Positions 35,269-51,541 of a DNA stretch of 64,000 nt are shown in pieces. The position numbers and the translations under genes were made by a program. Position 1 is the first letter of the stretch. The number at the start of each line of letters is the position of its first letter. Origin of the DNA: Stereum hirsutum FP-91666 SS1 (Eukaryota > Basidiomycota > Agaricomycetes > Russulales > Stereaceae); assembly GCF_000264905.1 (NCBI RefSeq), contig NW_006763139.1, forward strand, positions 908,313 to 972,312, read 5' to 3'. A model generated the notes under the pieces. The model made no database searches. It had not been told where the DNA came from and worked only from the letters and a program-made list of their open reading frames with translations.

Positions 35269-35904
35269 AAGTCTTTTTTGATTTTGTATCAGAATTTTCC
35301 GCACTTGATCGTGAACCGTCCATCGGTCGCCTGTCCCGAACTCTTCCGAACTACTAGCACCAACTTGCGTCCGCTGGTGGCCCTCACTTTATCATACGGC
35401 CCGTCCCTCACTCATGTTCATGACATCTAGTCCATGAACCGGTGACATCTGATATCAGCACTCGCTGGCGGCCAGCAGTGTCTCACGAATTATTCAAAGC
35501 TGGGGAGTGAGACAACATGATATACCGCGTCATGCTCTTCTCTACTAGACCTCTGCTGCTCCAGGCCATTTCACTGTGCTTTCGTGCTTCCGGAACCCCG
35601 TCCACATAAACATCCCCTTAATATGCAATATCATCTCGGTGCGTAAGACTTCTCATAGTTGTTCTTGGAATTACCCTAGAAGATTAAATTGGTGTCATGG
35701 AGGCTCGTAGTAGGCTACGATGCACGGCTTTGGTCAACGTCAAGATAGAAATCCTGAGAAACAAACATTACTATCTAATAAGGGTATCAGACAGCATCTT
35801 TCGGCGGGGATCAGTGGGGGACATCCTGCAGGATCCAGATTTGAGGAAGGCCCAGCTGAAGATTCAGACCATGGTCTGTTCTTACTGTGAGGGACTACAT
35901 GTAT
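35269..35904. other. Intergenic, no protein gene seen
   Basis: This stretch lies between KGD4 and the tRNA gene. An ORF from 35697 runs into and through the tRNA, but it shows no domain or conserved look and begins far from any promoter signal. Nothing else is supported. Confidence 0.5.
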
Positions 35905-35984
35905 GGCCGCCTGGCGAAATGGCATCGCGTCTGACTACGATTTGCGTTATCAGGAGATTGCAGGTTCGACCCCTGCGGTGGTCA
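35905..35984 (+). tRNA. tRNA-Arg(ACG) with an 8-nt intron
   Basis: The cloverleaf folds fully. The acceptor stem is GGCCGCC with GGTGGTC (two G-U pairs) and discriminator A at 35984. The D stem is GCGA/TCGC, the anticodon stem TCTGA/TCAGG, and the T arm GCAGG-TTCGACC-CCTGC with a consensus B box. The loop reads CTACGA, an 8-nt insert TTTGCGTT, then A, so the insert sits at the canonical eukaryotic intron position 37/38. The anticodon is ACG, read as inosine-CG for CGU/CGC/CGA codons. The mature length is 72 nt. A run of eight T follows 27 nt downstream. Confidence 0.95.
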
Positions 35985-36011
35985 TTACAAGGAGAAGTTC
36001 CAGCGAAGCTG

Positions 36012-36019
36012 TTTTTTTT
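36012..36019 (+). terminator. RNA polymerase III terminator (T8)
   Basis: Eight consecutive T residues lie 27 nt past the tRNA-Arg discriminator base, the expected form and distance for a Pol III stop signal. Confidence 0.75.
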
Positions 36020-36278
36020 GTGCATGGCCCGAAGTACTGGGCTGATTCGTAGCAGAGATAGGTGACGGCGATATAATTCACATCATGCGTTGTCGTCTCA
36101 TTACTGTAAGCCTAAATAGCGAGACAAGATGCTTAGAGAGTATGTCTTGTGAGATAACTATGGGTACAACAAACAAGGAACAACACGCAACGTGTACTCA
36201 AAGACTAGCATGATAGCAGAGGTGGTACATACAATAAAGTTAGATGGGCAGCGGCGGACACAAAAGGCGACAAAACAC

Positions 36279-41691
<5,413 letters not shown>

Positions 41692-41935
41692 CTTTGCCAC
41701 CCGCACCACTAAATGAAAAGAAAAGGAGAGAGGAGAGGAAGTTGAGGGAGGAGTCAAGTCGCAAGCAGATGTTGGGCCACCTTCATTGAAAGAACTGGAA
41801 TTTGATATTGACGCCACGTGAGATCTTGAAACCGGTGGGACGGCGAGACGCGTACACTCGCACTTGCGCGTCGCCTTGGACCGTGTTCTGCTTCCTCTAA
41901 CTCTTCCACCCTCCACTACTCATCTTGTTCCAGTC
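41692..41935. promoter_or_regulatory. Divergent promoter, RPC1 / proteasome alpha-1
   Basis: Only 244 bp separate the start codons of two essential housekeeping genes. The right part is CT-rich (CTTCCTCTAACTCTTCCACC). No TATA box is visible. Confidence 0.5.
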
Positions 41936-43261
41936 ATGTCACGGACGTCTTACGATAGGTACGTCTACAGGAAATACTAGGTACAAGTCTACGTGCTTAT
42001 GCTCTTCCCAGGTACCTCACCGTCTTCTCGCCAGAAGGACGCCTGTACCAAGTCGGTGCGTATAGCTACAACCTAGATCTATCAACATAGACACTCATAC
42101 TTGACTGTCGACTCTCGCGCCACCATAGAATATGCATTCAAAGCCATCTCGGGCTCAGGACACACATCAATCTCAGTCCGTGGAAAGGACACCGCTGTGG
42201 TTGTCATCCAGAAGAAGATCCCCGTACGTCTGCATCCTTCTACCACTACGCCGTGGACGCAACGACTTGGTTAATGCTGCCGATTGCTGATCCTTGATTG
42301 CTTTTGTTATCCTGTGTAGGACAAGCTTCTCGATGCTTCAACCGTCACCCATCTATACAGTATCACTCCTTACATCGGTTGCGTCATGACTGGTCTTGTC
42401 GGTACGCCACGCCTCCTTCCCACATCAATTACAACTATCGTCTTTTACCTCCATCTGATTATATCTGCCCCTGCACGTATAAAGCGGATGCAAAACACCA
42501 AGTCTACCGCGCACAGAGCGAGGCCGCTCAGTTCCGGTTCAAGTATGGCTACGAGATCACACCGGACGCGCTCGCGAGGAGAATGGCGAACATCAACCAG
42601 GTCTATACGCAGAGGGCTGCCATGAGACCTCTAGGAATTTGTGCGTATCCTCTTCCTTCCAGCATGAAACCCCACAACCCCAGGATCGACAGTTCATCCG
42701 CGCCACAATACTCACTTTTTGCTGATTACACCCCCAATGACAACATATACCAATTATACTCTCATCTCGAACGAACGAACAGCCATGATCCTCATCGGTA
42801 TCGACCCCGAGCTCGGACCTCAAGTCTTCAAGCTCGACCCGGCAGGGTTCTTTGTCGGCTTCCACGCCACCGCTGCGGGCCAGAAACAACAAGAGGCGAT
42901 GAACCACCTCGAGAAGAAGTGGAAGAAGCTCGACAACGGGCGGGGTGCGGAGGACGCTGTGAGTGCGGGGAAGACGTTGTCGAGGGGGGAGGTCATCGAG
43001 GTGCGTTTTCATCCTTCGTCTTGACCAGCATGATAGCTGCACCCAAATAATTGTCTGGTCCTGATTCGAATTCTATCAATCTATTAGATGGCAATCGAAG
43101 CCCTCTCGACCGTCCACGCCACAGACTACAAAGCCGGCGAGGTCGAGATCGGCATCGTGTCCACCGCAGAGGACGAGGATCCGAAAGTGCGTGGCAAGTG
43201 GCGGACGATGGGCGAGGCAGAGGTAGAGCAGCATTTGCTCGCGTACGCTGAGAAGGACTAG
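41936..43261 (+). CDS. SCL1: 20S proteasome subunit alpha-1 (alpha type-6)
   Basis: This is one of seven alpha subunits that form the gating ring of the 20S core. The spliced protein is about 257 residues. It begins MSRTSYDR, then [20 protein letters not shown], the alpha-ring N-terminal signature (tails of this kind close the gate). [20 protein letters not shown] and [16 protein letters not shown] follow, then [24 protein letters not shown] sequence. [20 protein letters not shown] and [17 protein letters not shown] come near the end. There is no catalytic Thr, as expected for alpha subunits. The early exons are very short (the first ends after codon 8). The gene is divergent to RPC1 and convergent with the PC-esterase gene. 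Confidence 0.96.
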
Positions 43262-43651
43262 GACACTGTATTGGAGAATTAAGACGAGCCCGATTATTCA
43301 TTTTGCGTTGACTGTGTTTTTTTGTCGTGTAATATCAGATGCGATTTCGGAAAGCTTGCGTTAACTTGCCACATTTCCGTGCTCAGTACCTCTGGTTCTC
43401 AAGGCCTACGAAGTGGTGAGGTTATTTCATCTATGGGTCCGAATCTATTGTGAATAAGTAAAGCAGACATATGTGAACAATGCAAAAAGGTTGTGAAGTT
43501 CGCGCTGGGCAATGCAGAAGTGGTATCGGTAATCAAGCATTAAAAGTCCATAGATCTCTCGGCACCCCACGCATACATATAATCTCTCATCCTCCCCGTC
43601 CAACCATCCACTCATATACAAATCTCTGACTATGTCCTACCACCGAGCCTC
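43262..43651. other. Convergent intergenic region, no gene seen
   Basis: This 390-bp stretch holds the 3' untranslated regions of the proteasome and PC-esterase genes. No RNA gene or repeat was noticed. Confidence 0.55.
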
Positions 43652-45334
43652 TCACCGTATCCGTCCTGGTAGTTCTCTCGTCACGAAATGCCATATATAA
43701 TGCGTCCATCCCTCGATCACGCCCGTCCCAGTCAGCAAGTGTAAACAGTCACTCGTGACGTGTGCATCCGGACGAAGCATGCCTGGTCTGTCGATAGGGA
43801 GGTAGTGAATGTCGGGATAGCGTGAGGATGACAACACCATCTATATAGAACAACCAGTATTAATCATCTGAGCCGGGCAGATTGTGAAAAGCTAGAGAAA
43901 GACCGACCTCGAAAATGACATTGAAATCCCTGATCCATGGCCAGTTCCACCACTTCCAAACATATGGCTGCACCTCCGCCCACGGCGCATGCTTATCATG
44001 ACAGTCCTCATGCCCACTCAAATACCCCCTCACCACCACCTGCCTCCTCACCGGCTTCTGCGCCTTGCCCCAGCTCAAGCCCAGCGAGCCTCCCTTCCCC
44101 CTCCGATCCTCGTCCAACGCCTCCTGCAACTCTCCCGCCAACACCCTCATCGAGTCCTCAAACAGCTCCAACACGTTCTGTATTCCGTGTCCAGTCGCTT
44201 CTGCTTCTGGCGTCTCTGAAGGGTCAGAGATGCCTGTGAAAAGATGTGTCGTCCAATGGCCTGCGGTGCTGAGGATGAGGGTAGAGTAGTGCGCTTCCGG
44301 GAGTGGGGAGAGGAAGAGAGGCATGTATTCTTTAGGGGAGAGTGACCAAACTTGTTCGTCGCTGAACAACTTGAACTCTTTCGCTCCCTCCTCTTCGCTC
44401 ATATAATCATCGTCGTCCAGTTGCGGCCGTCCCTGCGTGTTACGAATGTATAGCTCCGGATGCGACGTCCGATGAATCGCCTCGATCTCGTCCTGCGAAA
44501 GCAAGAGGTCGACACGTCGGAACGTCACGAGTGGTGTTGACTCGATGGAGAACCCAGGTGGGAATGAGAGCGTAGAGATGAGGGGCGAAGAAGGGTTTAG
44601 GTAGAGGTTCTGTGGCCATGCGCGGTCGAAATACGGGTTTTCGGTGTAGTTTGGTGTACTGCGGACGTGGGGATAGAGAGAACAGGACAGCGAGAAGAAG
44701 TGATTTTCTGATATTGAGTCTGTGAATGGTAGATAAGAAACGCGAAACGATCAGCATCATTGTTTGAAGATGCGGGACGGGAGATGTATGACGCAAGTAT
44801 CAACAGAACAACAACGCGCAGTAGAAATCACGATGCGCTCCACAGCGGAAAGATGGTCGACATCAGGAACTTACCACCTAGAATGAGCCAGCCTCCATTG
44901 GCGACAAAGTCCCTCACCAACGACTGCGCACTCATCGGTCTCATCGCACTGCACTCCTCGCCCGGCGTCCACTGCCAATCCATGACGTCCGGAAAGCGGT
45001 CAAATGCCTCCTCGTTGTCGACTCCGAGATGCCATTTGAACTCCCTGTCGCTCGTGCAGCCCTCGAGGCCATTGAACGCAAACACTTCATCTGCACTTTT
45101 TAGTGTGCTGTTATCTTCTGGTGGGAAGTGTGGGTTGTACGTCCATTGGCCTGAAGCATAGGCCTGCGGTGGACATGAAGCACGATCACGGGTGGGAAGA
45201 AGGTCTGGTGGTGGTCGGAAGAAGTGACCAGGAGGGCCAGAATAAAGATAAAGGACTGTAGCAAAGGACAGGGCACCACCGACGGCTGTGAGTTTCACAG
45301 TGTTCGTCCGTGCTCTTGCCTGGTAGAAGCCCAT
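43652..45334 (-). CDS. TBL-like PC-esterase family membrane protein
   Basis: The gene encodes a type II membrane protein. After MGFYQARARTNTVKL comes a membrane helix (TAVGGALSFATVLYLYSG). The lumenal part has CPPQAYASGQWTYNPHF and WQWTPGEECSAMRPMSAQSL. Then ANGGWLILG is joined across an intron to DSISENHFFSLSCSLYP, giving the GDS motif. The last exon holds TSDCLHLLTGTGVIEG, an appropriately placed DxxH. This order (Trp-rich Cys region, GDS, C-terminal DxxH) is that of PC-esterases. Plant TBL relatives O-acetylate cell-wall polysaccharides in the Golgi. An acyltransferase acting on glycans is a reasonable inference; the substrate is unknown. About 480 residues. The start is the first in-frame ATG; the frame upstream has none. 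Confidence 0.75.
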
Positions 45335-45911
45335 CGGACGAGCGTCAGCGGTGGGGATACGAGCAGATGGAGGGAGGGATGCAAGCAAGAAAGCGCGGGA
45401 CAGCTGTCAGTTTCGGTTGTGAGATGGGGTGAAGGCGTGAGATAGCGAGCGACTAGACATTTTATTTTGATATTTCGAGGGGGACGGCGGAGGCAGAGTG
45501 CGGCTTTCCTCTGACGACATGGGGTCTCTTCGATTTGATTCATCATTGGAGCCGGTCCAGCTCCGGGTTACTGCGTCTACCCGACAGCCTGTCCATCCAG
45601 AATACGGAAATAATGCAAGCCTGCGCAAATCTGGTGTCTGATGAACATTGAATAGGCCAAGCAAGAGCAAAATAAGAGACCCTGAACATTGTCGACGACA
45701 GCGGCGACAAGCGGCGTTCATACTTGCTGTGACCGGGACCGAGGCGTGTGGCGCGTGACATTGTCAGGGCAACCCCGTGCAAACCCCATTGCGTCCCTCG
45801 ATCGCCGATCTCATGTATTTTCACTTTTACACGCGTCTATTTTTGAATCACGGCCTCGGCCACGGCCCCGGTTTGCGTGGGTGGCTAACAATCTCGCGGA
45901 AAATGGAGACG
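45335..45911. other. Intergenic, promoter of PC-esterase gene
   Basis: Upstream ORFs on the minus strand are Arg/Ser-rich frame shadows without conserved features. The stretch also carries the downstream flank of the tRNA gene. No further gene is supported. Confidence 0.5.
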
Positions 45912-45917
45912 AAAAAA
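45912..45917 (-). terminator. RNA polymerase III terminator (T6 on the minus strand)
   Basis: Six A residues on the plus strand give T6 on the transcribed strand, 24 nt past the end of the minus-strand tRNA-Arg, a normal Pol III stop. Confidence 0.7.
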
Positions 45918-45941
45918 CAATGCTCAGTTCTAACCGAGATT

Positions 45942-46020
45942 TGACCACCGCAGGGGTCGAACCTGCAATCTCCTGATCACACAATCGTAGTCAGACGCGA
46001 TGCCATTTCGCCAGGCGGCC
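45942..46020 (-). tRNA. tRNA-Arg(ACG) with a 7-nt intron
   Basis: This is the second copy of the tRNA at 35905-35984, in opposite orientation. The mature 72-nt sequence is identical by eye; only the intron differs. After CTACGA the insert is TTGTGTG (7 nt), then A and the 3' anticodon stem TCAGG. Acceptor stem GGCCGCC/GGTGGTC, D stem GCGA/TCGC and T arm GCAGG/CCTGC are all paired. Flanking DNA differs from the first copy, so this is not a recent segmental duplication. Confidence 0.95.
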
Positions 46021-46270
46021 ATGTCGGTCTTCCGAGACTGACAACATCATACAGAACGGCAGACTAATGGATGCGATGGCGAATCACAGACGATCTCTTG
46101 CACTCGAATGCGAATGCGAGGGCCACAGGTTTCTCATAAGTTCGGACTGCGATAAAAGACTATCTATTCGTTCGAATCAACATCGCTGAACTCGTACACA
46201 AGGCTTGATTGACTATGATTCAATTCGACGGGGTTACTTACTTACTCTGTATCTGACTCCACCCACGCAA

Positions 46271-48426
46271 CTACCACTCCTCCCCCTCATCCTCCCCCAC
46301 TCTCTCCAAAGGCGGCCAAAACGCCTTAATCTCCTCGAAAACATCCCCAGCGGCTCCTTCCTGCTTCTCTCCCCTCTCCACCTTCCCGACTCCCTCTCCC
46401 TCTCCCTCCGCCTCATCCTCGTCCTCATCGAACTTCAACCCCGCTGGGTGTCGGGCTCTAAGAACCTCCACAGCCTTGAAGAACATAGCTTCCGCCGCTT
46501 GGCTGGCATTATCTGATGATTCGGCGAGCGAAGGCGGGAGGGGAGGTGTTATGAGAACGGTGGAGTCTTTCACGGCGATGGTGGCATCGGTAGTCTCTGG
46601 GGTTGATGTTTCACCAGTAAGGCTAGGAGGGGACGTGGACGCAGTGGAGTGGACGGGTGGAGGGAGAGACGACGGAGGGTGTTGAACATAGAAAAGAGTA
46701 AAGAGTGGGGTTTTGGGCGTGGACGATGGACGAGGGTTGTCTGATTCGGTATCAGAATTCGGGTCGGGTACCGACGTGGACGAATCAGCTGGCGGTGAAG
46801 CTAAAGCAGAAGGAGTTCCTAGTGCGAGGACGGCATCCAAATACGGTCTGAGAAGGGTCTCAGGCGAAACCGTATCTTTCTCTGCTTGTGACAGGGGTAG
46901 AGAAAGGTATACGATATCTATGTGGATGAATCCAACGCCAGCGTGAGTAAAAGTCACATCTGTTAACGGAGACGGCTATGAGTAGCGTACATTTGCCCTT
47001 GGGAGCTGACATGCTCCCTTCTCCTGTGACGAATGCATGGACAACCGCATCGCGCGAACCTCCCTCTAACGACGAAGGGGGGAACACCAGAACTGCCGTG
47101 TCGACTGGTCTCTCGACCTCTGGTGGCGACGGAACTGCTGGTGCACCTTGATCCTCCTCGGTACCTGGAGCTGCACCCTCGTCACCACTTGAGGAAGGAA
47201 GGGCCGCCACGGCAGGGAACGGTATCGGAAAGTCGATGATAGCAACCCCTCGCGCCACGGAGGGAACAGAGCTCGAAGGCGTAAATGACGAGGAGTCTTT
47301 GTAGTAAACGGTTTGTGCCATATCCTTCAGTTCAGAAGGGAGATGGTCGGGGGCGGAGATAACGATCTCGGCAGTCATAGGTTCGGGGAAGTCGTTCAGC
47401 TCAATGTTGTATCGGTCCGATGTAGGTTGCTCCGCCTCTGTCTCTGAGATTTCCACCTTGGATATGGAGTTGAGAGCGCGGTCGAGGATGTAGACACCAC
47501 CATTGACGGCTGAGATACGACAAAAACCTTGAGCGATTTCGCCAGAACCACCATAGTGACCTACGAGGAAAGGCGATGCGCCATATCGTCCTGTGGAACG
47601 GAGATAGTGTCTGAGACGAGTGAGAGCGGGTAGTGTCGGATCTGCGCAGGACGAAATCAGTAGATACTTCTAGCTGGTGAAGAACGCACGACAGACCATT
47701 CGGTGTAGTGCAGAATGCCAGTGCGTACGCGATGGCCTCACTGACACTCCCATCCAAGGAGAAAGCCTCCTTGAGAAAGCTGACGAAAGGCTTGCCCTCC
47801 TTTCCCTCGATCTCTTTCTTCCCTTCGAACTCTCCCGACGCAAACATCAGGAAACGCATCAACCTCCTCTTCTCCAGCAGACTCATATCCTTCGACTTGA
47901 AGACATCTTCCTTGCTCCCCGGTACACTCTTGATATCATGACGGCCACCTGCCCGATCCCCTTGCTGGAATATACCGACGCGTTCGAGGAGTCTGTAGCC
48001 ACCGTAGCGAGCTACGCCTGACGCGACAAGAGACGATATGAGCGGCCCAAGTGAGGGAATAAGGGCCGGAGCAAGCGATATGGAATAATGTCGTGCATGA
48101 TCTGGGATGGTTTCTGAACGCGTCACAGACGCGAACCGTTTCCTCTGCGCGGACAGATATCTCGAGGACGGCTGGTCAGCATCGGATGTGGAGCGTCTAC
48201 GATCTGCCCATTGCGCGAGTTCGTCCAGAGAGAGGCTTGCTTCGTCGCCTCCATAGTATGAATTGGAGTCAAGGTGAGCAACTTTGAAGCCTGCCTTGGA
48301 AAGCGCACTGGGGTCAATGAGCGTACGACGAGATGTGGCGACGAAGAGCGACGCTCACGCAGCGGTTATGGATTCGGTGAGGCCGGTTCCAAGGATGACT
48401 ACATCAAAGTTTCCGTCTACGTCCAT
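46271..48426 (-). CDS. MRS6: Rab escort protein (Rab geranylgeranyltransferase component A)
   Basis: REP presents newly made Rab GTPases to the geranylgeranyl transferase and delivers them to membranes. The start MDVDGNFDVVILGTGLTESI is the GDI/REP dinucleotide-fold-like SCR1 motif. A splice leads to AALSKAGFKVAHLDSNSYYG and GDEASLSLDEL. Then SISLAPALIPSLGPLISSLV, ASGVARYGGYRLLERV, FLMFASGEFEGKKEIEGKEG and the substrate-groove segment FLVGHYGGSGEIAQGFCRIS. This last stretch and an internal Ser/Pro/Glu-rich insertion (about 47030-47300) distinguish REP from the shorter GDI. The C-terminus is long, Ser/Pro-rich and acidic, ending EDEGEEW. About 650 residues. The gene is divergent to nucleolin (276 bp). 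Confidence 0.92.
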
Positions 48427-48702
48427 GTTGGTTTGCAGGTCAATGTAGCTCGCTGAGATTTAACCGTCTGTGTACCGTAGTATTAGTACGAACGAGCTGA
48501 AAGTCGGAGGCCAAGGGATCGTACTTACCCAATCCGGGCCGGAGTAGGGTGAGATCACCGAATTACATAATCGAATGCGAGAAAATACTCTTCCAAAATT
48601 TTGATTGAACACCGTCCCTTTCCATCCCTTCCTCTTCCTCCCACACACTCCCCTCCTCCCTCCCTACTCTTTTCCTCCCCTTCACTCCTTTTTTTTATTA
48701 CG
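48427..48702. promoter_or_regulatory. Divergent promoter, REP / nucleolin, with CT-rich tract
   Basis: The 276-bp region ends in a nearly pure pyrimidine tract (about 48612-48698: CCCTTTCC, CCTCTTCCTCCC, CTCCTCCCTCCC, then T8) directly before the nucleolin ATG. Such tracts are known upstream of highly expressed fungal genes, especially ribosomal and translation genes. The tract would be within the nucleolin leader. Confidence 0.6.
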
Positions 48703-50645
48703 ATGGCCATCAAGGACAAGAAAGTTAAGGTTGATTCCAAGTCCAAGAAGGAGGAGAAGAAGCCCAAGGTCGACAAGAAGGCCGCAAAAGCCCCTGCTCC
48801 CGCTGCCGTTCCCATTTCTTCCAAGGAGATCTTGAAGAAGGCGAAGAAGGCACCCAAGAAGGTATGTTGCCTATGCTTTGACCATATACTACAGTTCTAA
48901 CTGTTGTTTTTGTCCGCCACCGTCAGGAGGAGAGCTCGGACGAGTCGTCTGAGGAGTCTTCCTCCGAAGAGGCGAAGCCTGCCAAGAAGGCTGCCACTAA
49001 CGGCAAGGTATGCACCTCTCTCATCCTTACAACCTCTTCCTTGTAGCTCATACAAATTTCACTGCAGGCTAAGGCCGTCCCCGCGAAGAAGGAGACCAGT
49101 GACTCCGACTCCGACTCTTCCAGCGAGGAAGAGAAGCCCAAAGCCACACAAGTAAAAGCCGCCGCTAAACCCAAGGCCGCATCCTCCTCGTCAGACTCTT
49201 CCGACTCTGAAGACGAAGCCCCCGCCAAAAAGCCCGCCGCACCCGCCAAGGCATCCCCTGCGAAACCCGCCGCCTCAAAACCTACCCCCGCAGCCAAGAA
49301 GGCCGCAACTCCCTCATCTGATTCTGACGACTCTGACGACTCTGATGATGAACCACCCAAAAAGGCCGCCGCACCAGCGAAGAAGGCCGAGTCTTCGAGC
49401 GACGACTCCTCATCAGAGGAGGAGAAGCCCAAGGCGAAGGCCGCTGCTCCCGCTGCGAAGAAGGCCGAGTCGAGTGACGACTCGGACTCTGACTCTGAGG
49501 ACGAGGCACCCAAGGCGAAGGTCGCAGCTGCGACCAAGAAGCCTGAGACTTCTGATTCCGATGACTCCGAGGACAGCAGTGAGGACGTCGAGATGGCTGA
49601 CGGCACAGCTAAGACCAGTACGTTCCTCGCTTTTATCTTTTCCATCACCTTTTACTCACGCTTTCTTCGCTTATTATCCAGATGGCAAGCGCAAGGCTGA
49701 GGCAGAAGCCCCCGCTCCCAAAAAGCAAAAGCTCACCAACGGCGACGCCGTCTCTGCTCCCGTCCCCGCCTCGAACGACGAGGCCGTCACCACCATCTTC
49801 GTCGGCCGTCTCTCCTGGAACGTCGACAACGACTGGCTCAAGTCCGAGTTCGAAGAGTGCGGCGAGGTTGTCAGCGCCCGTGTTCAGATGGACCGCAACA
49901 CTGGCAAGTCCCGCGGGTTCGGCTACGTCGAGTTCACCTCCCCCGACGCTGTCGAAGCCGCTCTCAAGCTTACGGGCAAGGAGATCGACGGCAGGCCTAT
50001 CAACGTTGACAAGTCGACTGGTGTGTCAAAGGACAAGGTCCGCGACAGCAGGGCGAAGGCGTTCGGCGACCAGAAGAGCGAGCCTAGCTCCACACTCTTC
50101 GTCGGTAACCTCAGCTTCTCGGCGAGCGAGGACGTTCTCTGGGAGGCGTTCGCAAGCTACGGAGATGTGAAGGGCGTGAGGATGCCCACGGACAGGGAGA
50201 CCGGTCAGCCCAAGGGCTTCGCGTACGTCGACTTCACCGACATCGAGTCGGCGAAGAAGGCGCACGACGAGGGTGCTGGTATGGATATCGCGGGCAGGGC
50301 TGTCAGGCTCGACTACCAACGACCGAGGGAGGAAGGCGAGGGTGGCTTCCGTGGTGGTGGAAGGGGTGGTGGACGTGGGTTCGGTGGTGATCGTGGGTTT
50401 GGTGGTGACCGCGGTGGAAGGGGCCGTGGTGGTGGACGTGGTGGGTTTGGTGGAGGACGTGGTGGAGGACGTGGTGGGTTTGGTGGCGACAGGGTATGTT
50501 CACATCTGCTTCTCTGTGATTTTCATCTTTCTGACCTCATTGTCTCTCTCAGGGCGGACGCGGTGGTGGACGTGGCAGGGGTGCTCCTTCGCGTGGCAAG
50601 GGGTCGATCACCTCTTTCGAGGGCAAGAAAACCACCTTCGATTAG
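48703..50645 (+). CDS. NSR1: Nucleolin-like RNA-binding protein (Nsr1/Gar2 type)
   Basis: This is a nucleolar protein for pre-rRNA processing and 40S subunit assembly. The N-terminus is basic (KDKKVKVDSKSKKEEKKPK). It is followed by about six alternating blocks of acidic Ser/Asp/Glu and Lys/Ala/Pro-rich sequence, as in nucleolin and Nsr1. RRM1 has RNP2 IFVGRL and RNP1 KSRGFGYVEF. RRM2 has LFVGNL and QPKGFAYVDF. A C-terminal RGG domain (RGGGRGGGRGFGGDRG repeats) is split by the last intron and ends GKGSITSFEGKKTTFD. Serines in acidic blocks (SDSDSDSSSEEE) are typical casein kinase 2 sites. Five introns or so. All parts are intact. Codon use in the RRMs is strongly C-ending, which suggests high expression. 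Confidence 0.96.
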
Positions 50646-51541
50646 GATCGAACTATCGTCTCTTTTATGTTCTCATTCGCTGTCGTTCCTCTATACTTTC
50701 TTCGCAGCGTTCGCTCCATGTCTGTTGTCATCTCTCACTTTCTCAGTTCATGTGCTCCTCTTGGTTCCCCATGCTCGTCTCGTCCTGTTGCTTTGCGATG
50801 TCTTCTCATGTCCATTGATGCGAGTACCTAATGTCCATGCATATGCAGCCATATCCCTGCACCCTTATCTGGGCCTTGCCCTTGTTTGCACTCTCGAGAG
50901 CATCATCATCTCGTTCGAATTTTCTCGGAGAATAATCATAAATACAGGTCAAGGTGAAAGCGAGCCAATACACAGGCAAATACATTCCACGACCACTTGC
51001 GCCTTTCCATCCACCCATCCAAACCAAAGACCGACCATTATTTCACACAACCCAAAAACGTATGCAATCCAAACTATACAATCGTCCTCCCAGAGAACAC
51101 TGCCGCCAGCAAAAAAAAGAAAAAAAAATATTGAAAAAAAAGCAAAGAGCAACTCGATAACCATAAACGGATTTGGGCATAGATAGTACGTACTGACGTT
51201 CGGAGCAGGAGAAGGTATGAAGTGTATGTAAGAGAATTCAATAAGATCGCTATCGTTCGTGTTTCGTTCCGTTCTGTCAGCAATCCAACGCTTCGCTTCA
51301 CGTTACTGTTACCTGCAGGGGCAGTGTAAGTTGACTACCCACCGCAGGCCCGTCCCCCGGACTCCGAACCGTGGTGTCGACCGATTCTTTTATCGTACAT
51401 GAGATCAGATTCACAGGCCAAGGAAACAAACAAACAAGACACCGCGCCAGTTAGTTCGTTCGTTCCTCCTGTGGCTGTCGTCGTCCCGCGCGCTTTCGTC
51501 TCCGTCTCCGTCTCCTGCTCGGGCCATGCAATATTCTTATT
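50646..51541. other. Convergent intergenic region with A-rich tract
   Basis: This region holds the 3' untranslated regions of nucleolin (+) and the Zn2Cys6 gene (-). At about 51110-51145 an A-rich tract (runs of 7 to 9 A) lies on the plus strand. No gene is supported; a long plus-strand frame extending from the nucleolin ORF is intron and 3' readthrough. Confidence 0.55.

Noticed and set aside
35697..36065. 122-codon plus-strand ORF crossing the tRNA gene
   Set aside because: It reads through the entire tRNA-Arg and its downstream flank and has no conserved protein features.
48612..48700. Pyrimidine tract as a possible simple-repeat or CRISPR-like element
   Set aside because: It has no regular unit or spacing. 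A promoter/leader CT tract of a highly expressed gene explains it.
48923..49648. 241-codon minus-strand ORF with Ser/Glu-rich repeats
   Set aside because: It is the exact antisense of the acidic, repetitive part of the nucleolin-like gene and has no features of its own.
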